Of a stretch of DNA of 64,000 nucleotides, positions 26,913 to 35,857 are shown in pieces. The translations under genes were made by a program, and so were the position numbers. The DNA lies in NCBI GenBank assembly GCA_016787085.1, contig JAEUVJ010000048.1:83171-147170 (forward strand), in the 5' to 3' direction. This stretch comes from Chitinophagaceae bacterium (GTDB lineage Bacteria; Bacteroidota; Bacteroidia; Chitinophagales; Chitinophagaceae). The stretch's first letter is position 1, and every line of letters starts with the position of its first letter. A model generated the notes under the pieces. That model saw only the letters and a program-made list of their open reading frames with translations, did not search any database and had not been told where the DNA came from.

Positions 26913-27041
26913 CAAAGTGGTCAGGCGGCGAATTTCCGATTGTTTCGTGATTTGAAAAAGTGTTATTTCTTGCTTGTTGGGAATCTGTGAGCAATTAATT
27001 GGCGAAGGGTACACTGATAGCCTTTAGCTAGCAGCCATCAG

Positions 27042-28304
27042 CTATTTTTTAGCAAAACTGAAAACACTGATCGAACCATTGGAGTAGCTGCATACCCAGG
27101 CTTCGAGTGTATCGTTGTCTTCAAATACATCCACGCCTACCGGGTGGCCTTTGCAGGGAAGAGAAGCTACCTGCTTAAACCCATTATCGGTTATCTTGAA
27201 TACATCCACGTAGTCGCTGTTGTAGCAGGTAACAAAAAGGAATTTGTGGTTTTTGGATAATATGATGGTCCGGGGTTGTGCATGCGTAGGCGCCGTAAAT
27301 AATGTCTTGCCTGTCTCGGCGTCGATACAGGCTATCTTCGCCAGTTTGTTGTATGATACAAAAAGATGCCCGCTGGTGTCAAGAACAATGTGGCGGGGAT
27401 TGGATTCTACACTGATGTCTGTTTCCTTCATCCATGCCGTATTATTAATGACTGTGATGGAAGCTCCGCCCATGATGGCGACAAAAGAGCGATGCGCTTT
27501 ATCGTCCACGGCTATTCCCCTTGGTATGGATGAGACCGGCACTGTGCTGATCACTTTGGCATAGGGGTACTCATTTTCATTCATCTCCAGTATACTTACA
27601 TCATAGGAATGCCAATTACTCACAAGCAGGTACTTGCTATCGGCTGTTCTCGATATGATCTTGGGTGTTTTGCCGGTTATAATGAGTGGAACATCGAATG
27701 AGTCTTTCTGCGACTGACCAGGATAAATAACCCTGATCCTTTTTGAGATCTGTTTTTTTGTGCCATGTCCGCCTTGCATATCTGTTGCAGGCGTTGACAT
27801 ATTTGCTTTGATAGAATCAACCCAGATCGGCACAATACCTTCTGCGTTATGCAGCGATACCCATAATATCTTATCATCATGACTAAAACAGGCTTCCACC
27901 GGTTTTTCCTGGTAGGAAGGAATGGGTTTGTCGGTTACGTAATTCCATCCGGTGCCCTTGGTAGGTTTGAACTTGAATTCACGGATCACTTTTCTCGATG
28001 GCTGATCAAACTCGTACACACTCATGCCTTCGAGGTTCATGGCATAAAGCCTGGATCCGTTTGTATTGAACAGAACAGATTTGGTGCCCGGCGCTGCATG
28101 TAATAGTTCGGTCTTGCTGTATTCGAGATGGGAATACGGTTTAGGTAAACTGTCTGTTATCGTAGGGGCGATCACTGTATCAGCGCCTGCAACAAGTAAT
28201 AATGCCTCTGCCCCCCTTTCAACGGTAGCCGAACTATGACAACCATAAACCATTACGGATACTCCGATCCATTGCAGCGCCTGTCTCATATCTATAGGAG
28301 ACAA
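27042..28304 (-). CDS. YncE-like beta-propeller lipoprotein
   Basis: This is a 420-residue protein. A short leader (RQALQWIGVSVMVYGC from Met6) ends in a lipobox-like VYGC, so Met1 or Met6 (28289) may be the start. The mature part has seven or so WD/YVTN-type blades: GTKSVLFNTNGSRLYAMNLE, PVEACFSHDDKILWVSLHN, SKYLLVSNWHSYDVSILEM, PRGIAVDDKAHRSFVAIM, NPRHIVLDTSGHLFVSYN, PRTIILSKNHKFLFVTCYN, and HPVGVDVFEDNDTLEAWVCS. YncE-like propellers are exported, and some bind DNA, but most have no known ligand. The repeat spacing (about 45 residues) supports a complete propeller. No catalytic residue is seen. It is a single-gene unit. Confidence 0.75.
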   Translation of the reverse strand: MSPIDMRQALQWIGVSVMVYGCHSSATVERGAEALLLVAGADTVIAPTITDSLPKPYSHLEYSKTELLHAAPGTKSVLFNTNGSRLYAMNLEGMSVYEFDQPSRKVIREFKFKPTKGTGWNYVTDKPIPSYQEKPVEACFSHDDKILWVSLHNAEGIVPIWVDSIKANMSTPATDMQGGHGTKKQISKRIRVIYPGQSQKDSFDVPLIITGKTPKIISRTADSKYLLVSNWHSYDVSILEMNENEYPYAKVISTVPVSSIPRGIAVDDKAHRSFVAIMGGASITVINNTAWMKETDISVESNPRHIVLDTSGHLFVSYNKLAKIACIDAETGKTLFTAPTHAQPRTIILSKNHKFLFVTCYNSDYVDVFKITDNGFKQVASLPCKGHPVGVDVFEDNDTLEAWVCSYSNGSISVFSFAKK

Positions 28305-28459
28305 TATAATTCAAAATAACCAAGCGGGTCGTGTTGCTTGACCTATATCAACGGTGTTTTCATCACTGCATCAGGGCTGATCAGGTTAGTTTATTGATAT
28401 ACAATCAGGAAATTAAGATTTGATGTGGCAGCAGGCTGTTATTTATGAGTTATATGAGT

Positions 28460-28467
28460 TACTTTTG
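28460..28467 (+). promoter_or_regulatory. Probable -7 box of the NlpC/P60 gene
   Basis: TACTTTTG matches TAnnTTTG and lies 61 bp before the ATG at 28529. No clear -33 element is seen. The leader would be about 55 nt. Confidence 0.4.
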
Positions 28468-28528
28468 CAGACCGTCCCGGCGATCAGGCAGGGTTTTTGA
28501 ACAAGCCCGGAAACTCTAAAAAGGTCTC

Positions 28529-29257
28529 ATGATCAGAAACTTATTCATTGCGTCACTATTTCTCACTTTGCTTGCTGGTTGTGCTACGATGAAGCCGACA
28601 GGCACAGCTAACAATAAGCCGGCGGCTTCAAAATCAGTAAATTCTGCACCTAAGCCCGCTGAGACTAAAAAGAACGACGTAAAGTTTCTCGATCAGATCA
28701 CGTTAAACAACCAGGTCATCGCGGCAGCCAGTGAACAAAAATCGGACGTTACAGAAACAGCCACCACCGTCAGTTATACCGAAACAAAATCTCCTGTCAA
28801 CCAGCTGTCAACTGAGAATTTTTCATCCCTTCAGCTAAAGTATTCCCAGCTCATGGGTGTTGAACCGGAGATGATAGAAAACTCAGAGCTGATCAAAAGC
28901 ATTGATTATTGGTATGGTACCCGTTACCAGATGGGTGGTATGACGAAAAGCGGGATTGATTGTTCCGCATTTGTTCAGGCAGTTTATCTTTCAGCTTTTG
29001 CCATGGCTATTCCCCGCACGGCATTTGAACAATTCAGGGTTACCAACCGTATTTCAGCCGTGGAAATGAAAGAAGGCGACCTGGTCTTTTTTAATACCAC
29101 CGGTGGTGTATCGCATGTAGGTATTTATCTCGGTAATAACAAGTTCGTGCATGCTTCTTCTTCAAAAGGGGTGACGATCAGCGATCTTTTCGAAACCTAT
29201 TATCTTAAACGTTTTCTCGGTGTGGGCCGGATTACAAAGCCCATGAGTAACCGCTAA
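28529..29257 (+). CDS. NlpC/P60 (C40) cell-wall peptidase lipoprotein
   Basis: This is a 242-residue lipoprotein (signal IRNLFIASLFLTLLAGC, lipobox Cys 18). A Ser/Thr/Lys-rich linker of about 90 residues precedes the NlpC/P60 domain (about 125-240). The catalytic Cys is in SGIDCSAFVQ (about 150), the first His in GGVSHVGIYLGNN, and the third polar residue (His) in FVHASSSKGV. Enzymes of this family cut D-glutamyl-meso-diaminopimelate bonds in peptidoglycan stems. The lipid anchor would hold it at the outer membrane facing the wall. Its last four bases overlap the stop region of the convergent flippase gene. Confidence 0.9.
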   Translation: MIRNLFIASLFLTLLAGCATMKPTGTANNKPAASKSVNSAPKPAETKKNDVKFLDQITLNNQVIAAASEQKSDVTETATTVSYTETKSPVNQLSTENFSSLQLKYSQLMGVEPEMIENSELIKSIDYWYGTRYQMGGMTKSGIDCSAFVQAVYLSAFAMAIPRTAFEQFRVTNRISAVEMKEGDLVFFNTTGGVSHVGIYLGNNKFVHASSSKGVTISDLFETYYLKRFLGVGRITKPMSNR

Positions 29258-30756
29258 TCTTTTTTCAACCTTACTCTTTTCAGTATCGTTTGCCAGACCG
29301 GTTTTACATCGGGAGAGAGTTTCAACCCTATTACACCTGCCCCGAATAGTATTATGAACGCAAGGCTGCGCAGGACCAACCCTGGTAATCCGTGAATTTC
29401 CCTGAACAGAAAATAACAAATGGTATAACAGGCGGCAGCCAGTATGGTGGCGTATAGTGATTGGATCGTAAAAGGGAAAAGTCTGAACTTTTTCCACAGA
29501 AAACCGATCCGGACGATATTATACACGGAAATAGCAACCAGGTTCGCTATCGCCGGCCCGATAATGCCATATTGTTTGGCAAGAATATAACTGAGCGGTA
29601 GCATAAAAGCCAGCAGGATCAATCCGCTTGTCAGTTCGAACTTCCATTTCGTGGATGTAGCAATGATCTGTGAGCTCACTCCGACCCCCAGGTCAATGAC
29701 ACGGGTGATACCAAGAATAAGAAAAGCATTGAACCCCAGAAGAAAAGAACTTTTCAGGCCAAAAGTGATGATAGCATCCCGGTAGTTAAGTGCGATCAGG
29801 ATAAAGATGCCACAGGCGAAAATGAGCATATTGATAGATGAACGCTGGTAAACTCTTTGCAGCAGTTCCATATCTTTTTCTTTCCAGGCACGGGAAAGGT
29901 GACTGATGGAAGAGGCGACAATAGCCCGTTGCGGCGCCTGTATTACGCTGGTGACATATTGGGCCAGCCCGAATATACCTGCACTGGCTAACCCTCCGAG
30001 GGAAGCGATGACGAGGGAATCAAAAACAAGGGCTGTTGTCTGGATCAGGTTGCCTACATACACAAAGCTGCATAGCCGGATGATCTGTTTAAAATATCGT
30101 TTGCTCACTTTACTCACCGTGAATGTAAAATGTGCTTTGTGGGTTGCTACCAGGTACACAAACAATATGACAGCAATGGCCGGGTAGGTAAAAGCATATA
30201 GCTTGATGAAGAGATCAAAGTCTTTTATGATATGCAGCGAAAATAAAACGATAAGTATAGTGGTGAATATTCTCCACTGTACTTCCCGCAGGTAGCTGGT
30301 CAGAACGGCTTTATTGAAATTCCATGCATATACTTCAAGAATGGTATATACAGTGAGGCCAAACCCCATCGGAAAGATCCAATAGTAATAACTGACCAGT
30401 AGCTGTGACCGTTCGCCGAATTTGCGGATAATAACATCCCGGAGGAACCATCCGGCCAGCATGACGGCAATGAACCCGGCCGCAGATATAAGCAATGCCC
30501 AGGTAAGCATATCTATCTTTTTCGGCGGGAGATGGTCTTTATAATAGGGATAGAATTTGAAAATATATGGCGGCAGTCCCATTAAGGCAAAAGCCATCAT
30601 CATGGAAGCGATCGCTACAAAAATTCCTGTCAATCCATATTCATCAACGCTGAACTGGCCTTCTCTTCCGAAAAAATAGGTATTGACGGCGCCGACTGCA
30701 AAGCCAATATAAATGATAAAGGAGGAAATGATGCTTTGCCTGCGAATAGTGCTCAT
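29254..30756 (-). CDS. Wzx/MOP-type polysaccharide flippase
   Basis: This is a 500-residue inner-membrane protein with about 14 hydrophobic helices. It opens MSTIRRQSIISSFIIYIGFA, followed by VNTYFFGREGQFSVDEYGL, the usual first two helices of Bacteroidota 'lipopolysaccharide biosynthesis protein' flippases of the MOP superfamily. A central YFKQIIRLCSFVYVGNLIQT and late ATSTKWKFELTSGLILL fit the second bundle. Such proteins move lipid-linked oligosaccharides across the membrane. No glycosyltransferases are nearby, so the cargo is unknown. It may work with envelope genes elsewhere. Its 3' end overlaps that of the convergent NlpC/P60 gene by 4 bp. Confidence 0.8.
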   Translation of the reverse strand: MSTIRRQSIISSFIIYIGFAVGAVNTYFFGREGQFSVDEYGLTGIFVAIASMMMAFALMGLPPYIFKFYPYYKDHLPPKKIDMLTWALLISAAGFIAVMLAGWFLRDVIIRKFGERSQLLVSYYYWIFPMGFGLTVYTILEVYAWNFNKAVLTSYLREVQWRIFTTILIVLFSLHIIKDFDLFIKLYAFTYPAIAVILFVYLVATHKAHFTFTVSKVSKRYFKQIIRLCSFVYVGNLIQTTALVFDSLVIASLGGLASAGIFGLAQYVTSVIQAPQRAIVASSISHLSRAWKEKDMELLQRVYQRSSINMLIFACGIFILIALNYRDAIITFGLKSSFLLGFNAFLILGITRVIDLGVGVSSQIIATSTKWKFELTSGLILLAFMLPLSYILAKQYGIIGPAIANLVAISVYNIVRIGFLWKKFRLFPFTIQSLYATILAAACYTICYFLFREIHGLPGLVLRSLAFIILFGAGVIGLKLSPDVKPVWQTILKRVRLKKD

Positions 30757-30770
30757 GCGGTAAAGGTAAT

Positions 30771-30806
30771 GGTCAATAAGGAATAGTCAATAGTGAATGG
30801 TGAATC
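30771..30806. repeat. Decayed copies of the GTCAATA heptamer
   Basis: The short spacer upstream of the flippase gene contains GTCAATA (30771-30777), AGTCAATAGTGAATGG and GTGAATCG. They look like degenerate descendants of the heptamer array found before dnaE, 4 kb away. Confidence 0.5.
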
Positions 30807-30830
30807 GTGACCAGGGACTGCGTTGTTGTA

Positions 30831-32489
30831 TCAGCGCTTTTTAACTTCAATGTAAAAATTTGGATCTGTACGGAAGCTACCTTCTTTAAACCCGTCGGTC
30901 ATTTTCTGCGTTTGCCATTCTTCTTTTGGGGAGATCCACCTTTCTGTGCCGCCTGAGGATATGCGCAAAGGCATATTAAATCCTTTTACACAGTTCGTCC
31001 ACCTGTAAGAAAAAGAAGAACCTTTGATTTTATACTCCAACACAGGGATCTTAACGGTACGCAGGTACTGATGAAATATCTTTGACAGGTCCTTGCCAGA
31101 TCTTTTGCTGAAGCAGGCTTCCACTTCTTTCGAGGAAGTGGTCTTGTGATAAAAATCTTTGTTCAACCCTCTCAGTATCTCCTTGAATTTGGCATCACCG
31201 ATGATCTGCCGGATCGTATGCAGCAGGTTGGCGCCTTTGGCATACATATCCCCGCTGCCTTCTTTATTAACGCCATAGGGGCCGATCACTGGTTTGTCAT
31301 TGTCAATATTCCTTCGCAATCCCTGGCAATATTCATCGGCGGCTTTCTTACCGTATTTGCATTCCACAAACAGCGGCTCTGAATAATTGGTAAAACCTTC
31401 ATGCACCCACATATCCGCAATGTCATTCGTGGTAATGTTATTGCCAAACCATTCATGCCCGCTTTCATGAATGATGATATAGTCCCAGTCCTTTCCCCAT
31501 CCGCTGCCGGACAGGTCTCTGCCGAGATATCCATTCATATACTTGTTGCCATAAGCGACAGCGCTTTGGTGCTCCATACCGAGATGCGGTGATTCCACTA
31601 GTTTGTACCCATCTTCATAAAAAGGATAGGGGCCAAACCAGTCTTCAAAACATTGCAGCATGGGCTTTACATCACGGCCAAATTGTTGCTTTGCTTTTTC
31701 AAGGTTGTAATCGAGTACCCAGTAGTCAAGATCAAGTTTCCCTTTTTCGCCATTGTATTCATCATGCCAGTGGGCATACTTACCTATATAGGGAATGATA
31801 TTATAATTATTGATCGGGCTTTTTACTTCCCATGTCCATGAGGTAGTGCCATCATTATTACTTTTCTTATTCGTGAGCCTTCCATTTCCAACGGCGGTCA
31901 AAGTATCCGGTGCAATGATCGTTAAGGAAGCACCGTTATCGGGTTCATCGCTTTGATGGTCTTTGCAGGGATACCATACGCTGGCGCCGAGTCCCTGGCA
32001 GGCCACACTCATCCACGGATTCCCTTTTTCATCTTTCTTCCATATCCAGCCCCCATCCCAGGGTGGGTTGATAGCCTGGCGGGGTTTGCCGTGGTAGTAC
32101 ACCACAATAATATTGACGGTCCCGGGTTTATAACCTGGCGTTTTTATGAAATATACATTTTCTTCTCTTTTAACGTTACTCATGGGTATTCTTGTAAATT
32201 TTCCCATATCCTCGTAAATAAATATGCTGTCAACCACCAGCGGCTGCTGCAGATCTATCTGCATCGTGTGGCCTTCCTTTAATACTTTGAACTCAATTTC
32301 CGAAGCGCCTTTGATTGTTTTCGTGGTGTAATCCGGAGTTACATTCACTGTATAATGTAATACATCCCACCAGGCTCTTTCCGGTGTAATACTACCTCTC
32401 AACGTATCCTGTTGCGTAAACTGACAGAAAGATAAGTTGGAGGCCAATAGAAATGATAGCAGGAGGATCGTCTGGGAAAAGTATTTCAC
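30831..32489 (-). CDS. Secreted M1-family aminopeptidase-like metallopeptidase
   Basis: This is a 552-residue exported protein (signal ends near LSFCQ, about residue 22). The N-terminal beta domain (about 40-240) includes WWDVLHYTVNVTPDYTTKTI. The gluzincin catalytic domain has HESGHEWFGNN (HExxH at about 340) and the distant Glu in WVHEGFTNYSEP. The exopeptidase motif GxMEN appears as HLGMEHQSAVAYGN, so the usual Asn is replaced by His. A C-terminal helical segment is short, so the enzyme is the compact M1 form common in Bacteroidota. It probably trims N-terminal residues from peptides in the periplasm or outside. Confidence 0.85.
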   Translation of the reverse strand: MKYFSQTILLLSFLLASNLSFCQFTQQDTLRGSITPERAWWDVLHYTVNVTPDYTTKTIKGASEIEFKVLKEGHTMQIDLQQPLVVDSIFIYEDMGKFTRIPMSNVKREENVYFIKTPGYKPGTVNIIVVYYHGKPRQAINPPWDGGWIWKKDEKGNPWMSVACQGLGASVWYPCKDHQSDEPDNGASLTIIAPDTLTAVGNGRLTNKKSNNDGTTSWTWEVKSPINNYNIIPYIGKYAHWHDEYNGEKGKLDLDYWVLDYNLEKAKQQFGRDVKPMLQCFEDWFGPYPFYEDGYKLVESPHLGMEHQSAVAYGNKYMNGYLGRDLSGSGWGKDWDYIIIHESGHEWFGNNITTNDIADMWVHEGFTNYSEPLFVECKYGKKAADEYCQGLRRNIDNDKPVIGPYGVNKEGSGDMYAKGANLLHTIRQIIGDAKFKEILRGLNKDFYHKTTSSKEVEACFSKRSGKDLSKIFHQYLRTVKIPVLEYKIKGSSFSYRWTNCVKGFNMPLRISSGGTERWISPKEEWQTQKMTDGFKEGSFRTDPNFYIEVKKR

Positions 32490-32533
32490 GATTGAACGGG
32501 TTTGGATTGTAAATTTAATCGTTCATTAGAAAT

Positions 32534-34189
32534 ATGCCTGTTAAAAGAAGATATGGAATGATAAGGGTTGCCGGGTTCTGGTTACTGGTTACTGGTTACT
32601 GGTTACTGGTTGCCGGTTGCTACAGCGGCAAAAGATCAGACAAAATGATCTTCCGGTACAATGCAGATACAGGCATCCCTTCATTGGATCCGGCATTTGC
32701 CAAGAACCAGTCCATGATGTGGCCTGCCCATCAGTTATTCAATACACTGGTCGAGGTGGACGACAGTCTCCATATTGTTCCTTCGCTGGCCAGATACTGG
32801 GACATTTCGGATGACCGGCTCATTTTTACCTTTCATCTCCGCAATGATGTGTTCTTTCATGATGACGAAGTGTTTCCGGGCGACAAGGGAAGAAAGATGA
32901 CAGCTGCAGATGTAGTGTATAGCTTTTCCCGCATCCTGGATAAGCAGACCGCCAGCCCCGGCGCCTGGATATTCAACGGGAAGGTGGATACGCTGCGACC
33001 GTTTATCGCTATTGATGACACCACCTTCCAGTTAAAACTGCTACGACCTTATCATCCTGTTCTCGGGATATTGTCCATGCAGTATTGTTCTATCGTGGCA
33101 AAAGAAGCCGTAGACAGATACGGTAATGATTTCCGCCGCCACCCCGTTGGCACAGGCCCTTTTCAATTTGTAGTATGGGAAGAAGGACAGGCCCTGGTGC
33201 TGAGAAAAAATGAGAATTACTTTGAAAAAGATAGTGCCGGCAACCGGCTTCCTTATTTAGATGGTATCAAGATCACATTTTACGACAGTAAAGCGACTGA
33301 GTTCCTTCTATTCAGGCAGAAGCAGCTTTCCTTCATCAATGATATTGATGCGTCGTTCAAGGATGAGGTGCTGACAAAAAGAGGTACGCTACACAAAGAA
33401 TGGGAGGGCAAGATAAGGCTGCAGGCCACTCCTTACCTGAATATTGAGTATCTCGGTATCCTGGTTGATTCTACCAATGAACTGGTCAAAAATTCCCCTT
33501 TACGTTCTCAAAAAATAAGGCAGGCCATCAATTATGGTTTTGACCGCAGGAAAATGATCCTTTACCTGCGCAATTCCCTGGGTACTGCCGCTGAGTCAGG
33601 GTTTGTTCCGATGGGTTTGCCGTCTTTCAATGATTCTATTGTAAAGGGGTATCATTATGACCCGGATAAAAGCCGCCGGCTTCTGTCAGAAGCTGGTTTT
33701 CCCGAAGGGAAAGGATTGCCTGCAATAAAACTTTTCACTATTCCCATTTATGCCGAAATGGGAAATTTTATAGCCCGGCAATTGGAAGAAGCGGGTATAC
33801 CCGTACAGGTAGAAACCATGCAAAAAGCGCTGCTGATAGATATGACCGCCAACTCTACGGCGCTTTTCTTCAGGGGTAGCTGGATAGCAGATTACCCGGA
33901 TGCGGAGAATTACCTGTCTGTTTTCTATTCCAAAAACCCGGCCCCGCCTAACTATACAAGGTATAAGAATCCAGGGTTCGATGCACTGTTTGAGAAAGCC
34001 CTGACCGAGACCAATGATTCCCTTCGCTACATCCTTTACAGGGAAGCCGACCAGTTGATGATCCTTGATGCGCCGGTTGTTCCTTTATGGTATGATAAGG
34101 CTGTACGGCTGGTACAAACAAATGTGCAGGGGTTTACCCCTAATGCGCTGAATTTACTGGAGCTAAGGAGGGCAAAAATCACAGACTAA
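32534..34189 (+). CDS. ABC-transporter peptide-binding lipoprotein (SBP family 5)
   Basis: This is a 551-residue solute-binding lipoprotein. The leader from Met9 (32558; Met1 at 32534 is also possible) reads IRVAGFWLLVTGYWLLVAGC; its core is coded by a heptamer repeat (32581-32608 and flanks). The mature domain carries family-5 signatures: PSLDPAFAKNQSMMWPAHQL, SLARYWDISDDRLIFTFHLR, RKMTAADVVYSFSRILD, and RHPVGTGPFQFVVWEEGQAL. The C-terminal half has RQAINYGFDRRKMI and PVVPLWYDKAVRL. Such proteins deliver oligopeptides or similar ligands to Dpp/Opp-type permeases. No permease or ATPase gene lies next to it here, so it is an orphan binding protein. Confidence 0.88.
   Translation: MPVKRRYGMIRVAGFWLLVTGYWLLVAGCYSGKRSDKMIFRYNADTGIPSLDPAFAKNQSMMWPAHQLFNTLVEVDDSLHIVPSLARYWDISDDRLIFTFHLRNDVFFHDDEVFPGDKGRKMTAADVVYSFSRILDKQTASPGAWIFNGKVDTLRPFIAIDDTTFQLKLLRPYHPVLGILSMQYCSIVAKEAVDRYGNDFRRHPVGTGPFQFVVWEEGQALVLRKNENYFEKDSAGNRLPYLDGIKITFYDSKATEFLLFRQKQLSFINDIDASFKDEVLTKRGTLHKEWEGKIRLQATPYLNIEYLGILVDSTNELVKNSPLRSQKIRQAINYGFDRRKMILYLRNSLGTAAESGFVPMGLPSFNDSIVKGYHYDPDKSRRLLSEAGFPEGKGLPAIKLFTIPIYAEMGNFIARQLEEAGIPVQVETMQKALLIDMTANSTALFFRGSWIADYPDAENYLSVFYSKNPAPPNYTRYKNPGFDALFEKALTETNDSLRYILYREADQLMILDAPVVPLWYDKAVRLVQTNVQGFTPNALNLLELRRAKITD
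32574..32620. repeat. Heptamer repeat (GTTACTG)n inside a lipoprotein signal
   Basis: Four perfect copies of GTTACTG (32581-32608) are flanked by variant copies (GTTCTG before; GTTGCCG and GTTGC after). Because 21 nt equals seven codons, the array encodes a repeating WLLVTGY signal-peptide core. A gain or loss of one unit would shift the reading frame. Confidence 0.95.
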
Positions 34190-34518
34190 CGCCGGTAAAT
34201 TTCTATTATCGGAAGAATGTTTACTTCATCTTTTACTGGATTATTTACGTACAAATACGGACTGTTTTTTGGGAAAGACCGTATTTTATGAAAAAATATT
34301 TTTGGCTGTAACCTTCTGACCTGCACTGTCTTGCCTGTTGGGTAATCCTCTGAAACCCGCTACAGGCTTGCATATTCAAAACCCCCAGTATATTTTCACA
34401 TCGTCAAGTAAGTTGTTTTACGGCGATAACACACGAAGAATTGTCGAAAATGTGCGAAAGGAAAATGAAATAACTACCTGACCCCTTAATCTGAAACCTT
34501 TAAGAAACAACCGTACTT
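34190..34518. other. Intergenic region, no gene seen
   Basis: This 329-bp AT-rich spacer lies before the first T9SS paralogue. It has short open stretches only (an ATG at about 34288 reads 7 codons). No strong hairpin or TAnnTTTG box is visible. It probably contains the promoter and a long leader for the downstream gene. Confidence 0.5.
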
Positions 34519-35796
34519 ATGAAAGCAAATGCTACCCAAGCTGCTCTTAGAATTTGTGCCTTACTTGTTGTAATCGTAACGATCACGGCAACTGCGCATG
34601 CACAAGCTCCCATTTACAGGTTTAGAAACCCTACTCTTATTTCCGGGACCGGAGGACAAGCTGGTGCTATTTACCGCTTCCCTAATGTGTACTCTTCCGG
34701 GACTAATTATGATGCCCTGGTGACTATCCAAAATCGAGTGGGTAATATCACCCTGCAGAATATTGATCGTACCGCTGATGGGTATGATGAAGCATTCCAG
34801 CCTGAGTTCAGACTAGCCTCACAGAAGAATGGATATTTTGATTTCCTGATCCAGTTTGTTCTTGCGGGAACGAATACCCCTGCGTTACAGCCAAAGGTTG
34901 ATGCAAGCGGCCTGGATATTGACGGAAGCACTTCGGGTGGTCTTGCTATTAAAGAATACAACAGGATTGATATGGGAGGCGGTATATGTACTTTCAACCT
35001 CCTTGGCAGTCAGCTTACGCTGGCCCAGGTGGGTACTGCATTCGACGGGGCTAATTTTACCGGTATCTTATTCGGAGCTTTAGTGGACACAACAGCTAAG
35101 GAAGTAATGTTTTCGGTATCTAATGTGAATGTGACGTCTTTTACATTCAGGGCCGGTGCAGATAACCAGACAACAGGTTCCAGCACCCGCTATGCCAGTT
35201 TGTATTTTAAAGCTTTTAATTATCCCAACCTTGCTATTCTTTCTGCCAAAAATCTTGCTTCGTTCAGTGGCGCGGCTGATGGTGATAAAACAAACCTGAG
35301 ATGGACGTTGACTCAGGATAATATTGCTGACAGGGTCGTATTGGAAAAAAGTAATACCGGTAGCAATTTTCAGCCAGTAACTGAATTCTGGGTAAATACA
35401 GATGGCGACTCCCGGAAAGAGTTTACTTATACTGATATAAAGGGTAAAGACGCGGCTGTTTATTATCGCCTGAAGGTAACCGGTAAAGACGGAAAGATGG
35501 AGTATAGCAATATTCTGCTCTTCCGCAGCCAGCAAACGACAACGAGCCAGATGGCCGTGTACCCTTCACTGGTAGAATCGGCTACTACGGTCAGCCTTAC
35601 TTCTGCTGAAAAGGAGAATGCAGTGCTCATGATTACTGATATGAGCGGACGTACAGTGAAACAGCAGAATATCCAGCTTCAGAAAGGCACTAACAGTGTC
35701 CAGTTATCCGGCTTTGACCAGTTCAGGAAAGGAAATTATATCGTATCGGTCAATACCGCTCAGCAGAAATATGCCAAACAGATAGTCGTTCAATAA
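34519..35796 (+). CDS. T9SS-exported surface protein, paralogue 1
   Basis: This is a 425-residue exported protein; the signal peptide ends near AHAQ (residue 29). The mature start PIYRFRNPTLISGTGGQAGA and IYRFPNV are shared with the next gene. Residues about 30-245 form a beta-rich domain of unknown function. About 250-335 is an Ig-like module (LRWTLTQDNIADRVVLEKS, VYYRLKVTGKDG) of the kind found before T9SS tails. The last about 80 residues (YPSLVESATTVSL, then LMITDMSGRTV and GNYIVSVNTAQQKYAKQIVV) are a type A sorting domain. It is likely surface-anchored. No enzyme motif is seen. The tandem copy at 35858 argues for local duplication. Confidence 0.8.
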   Translation: MKANATQAALRICALLVVIVTITATAHAQAPIYRFRNPTLISGTGGQAGAIYRFPNVYSSGTNYDALVTIQNRVGNITLQNIDRTADGYDEAFQPEFRLASQKNGYFDFLIQFVLAGTNTPALQPKVDASGLDIDGSTSGGLAIKEYNRIDMGGGICTFNLLGSQLTLAQVGTAFDGANFTGILFGALVDTTAKEVMFSVSNVNVTSFTFRAGADNQTTGSSTRYASLYFKAFNYPNLAILSAKNLASFSGAADGDKTNLRWTLTQDNIADRVVLEKSNTGSNFQPVTEFWVNTDGDSRKEFTYTDIKGKDAAVYYRLKVTGKDGKMEYSNILLFRSQQTTTSQMAVYPSLVESATTVSLTSAEKENAVLMITDMSGRTVKQQNIQLQKGTNSVQLSGFDQFRKGNYIVSVNTAQQKYAKQIVVQ

Positions 35797-35857
35797 AAAA
35801 CCGTATCCTGTTATTAACCGTTCGTACATCTTTAGTGAACCTGTAAAAGACGTGCTT

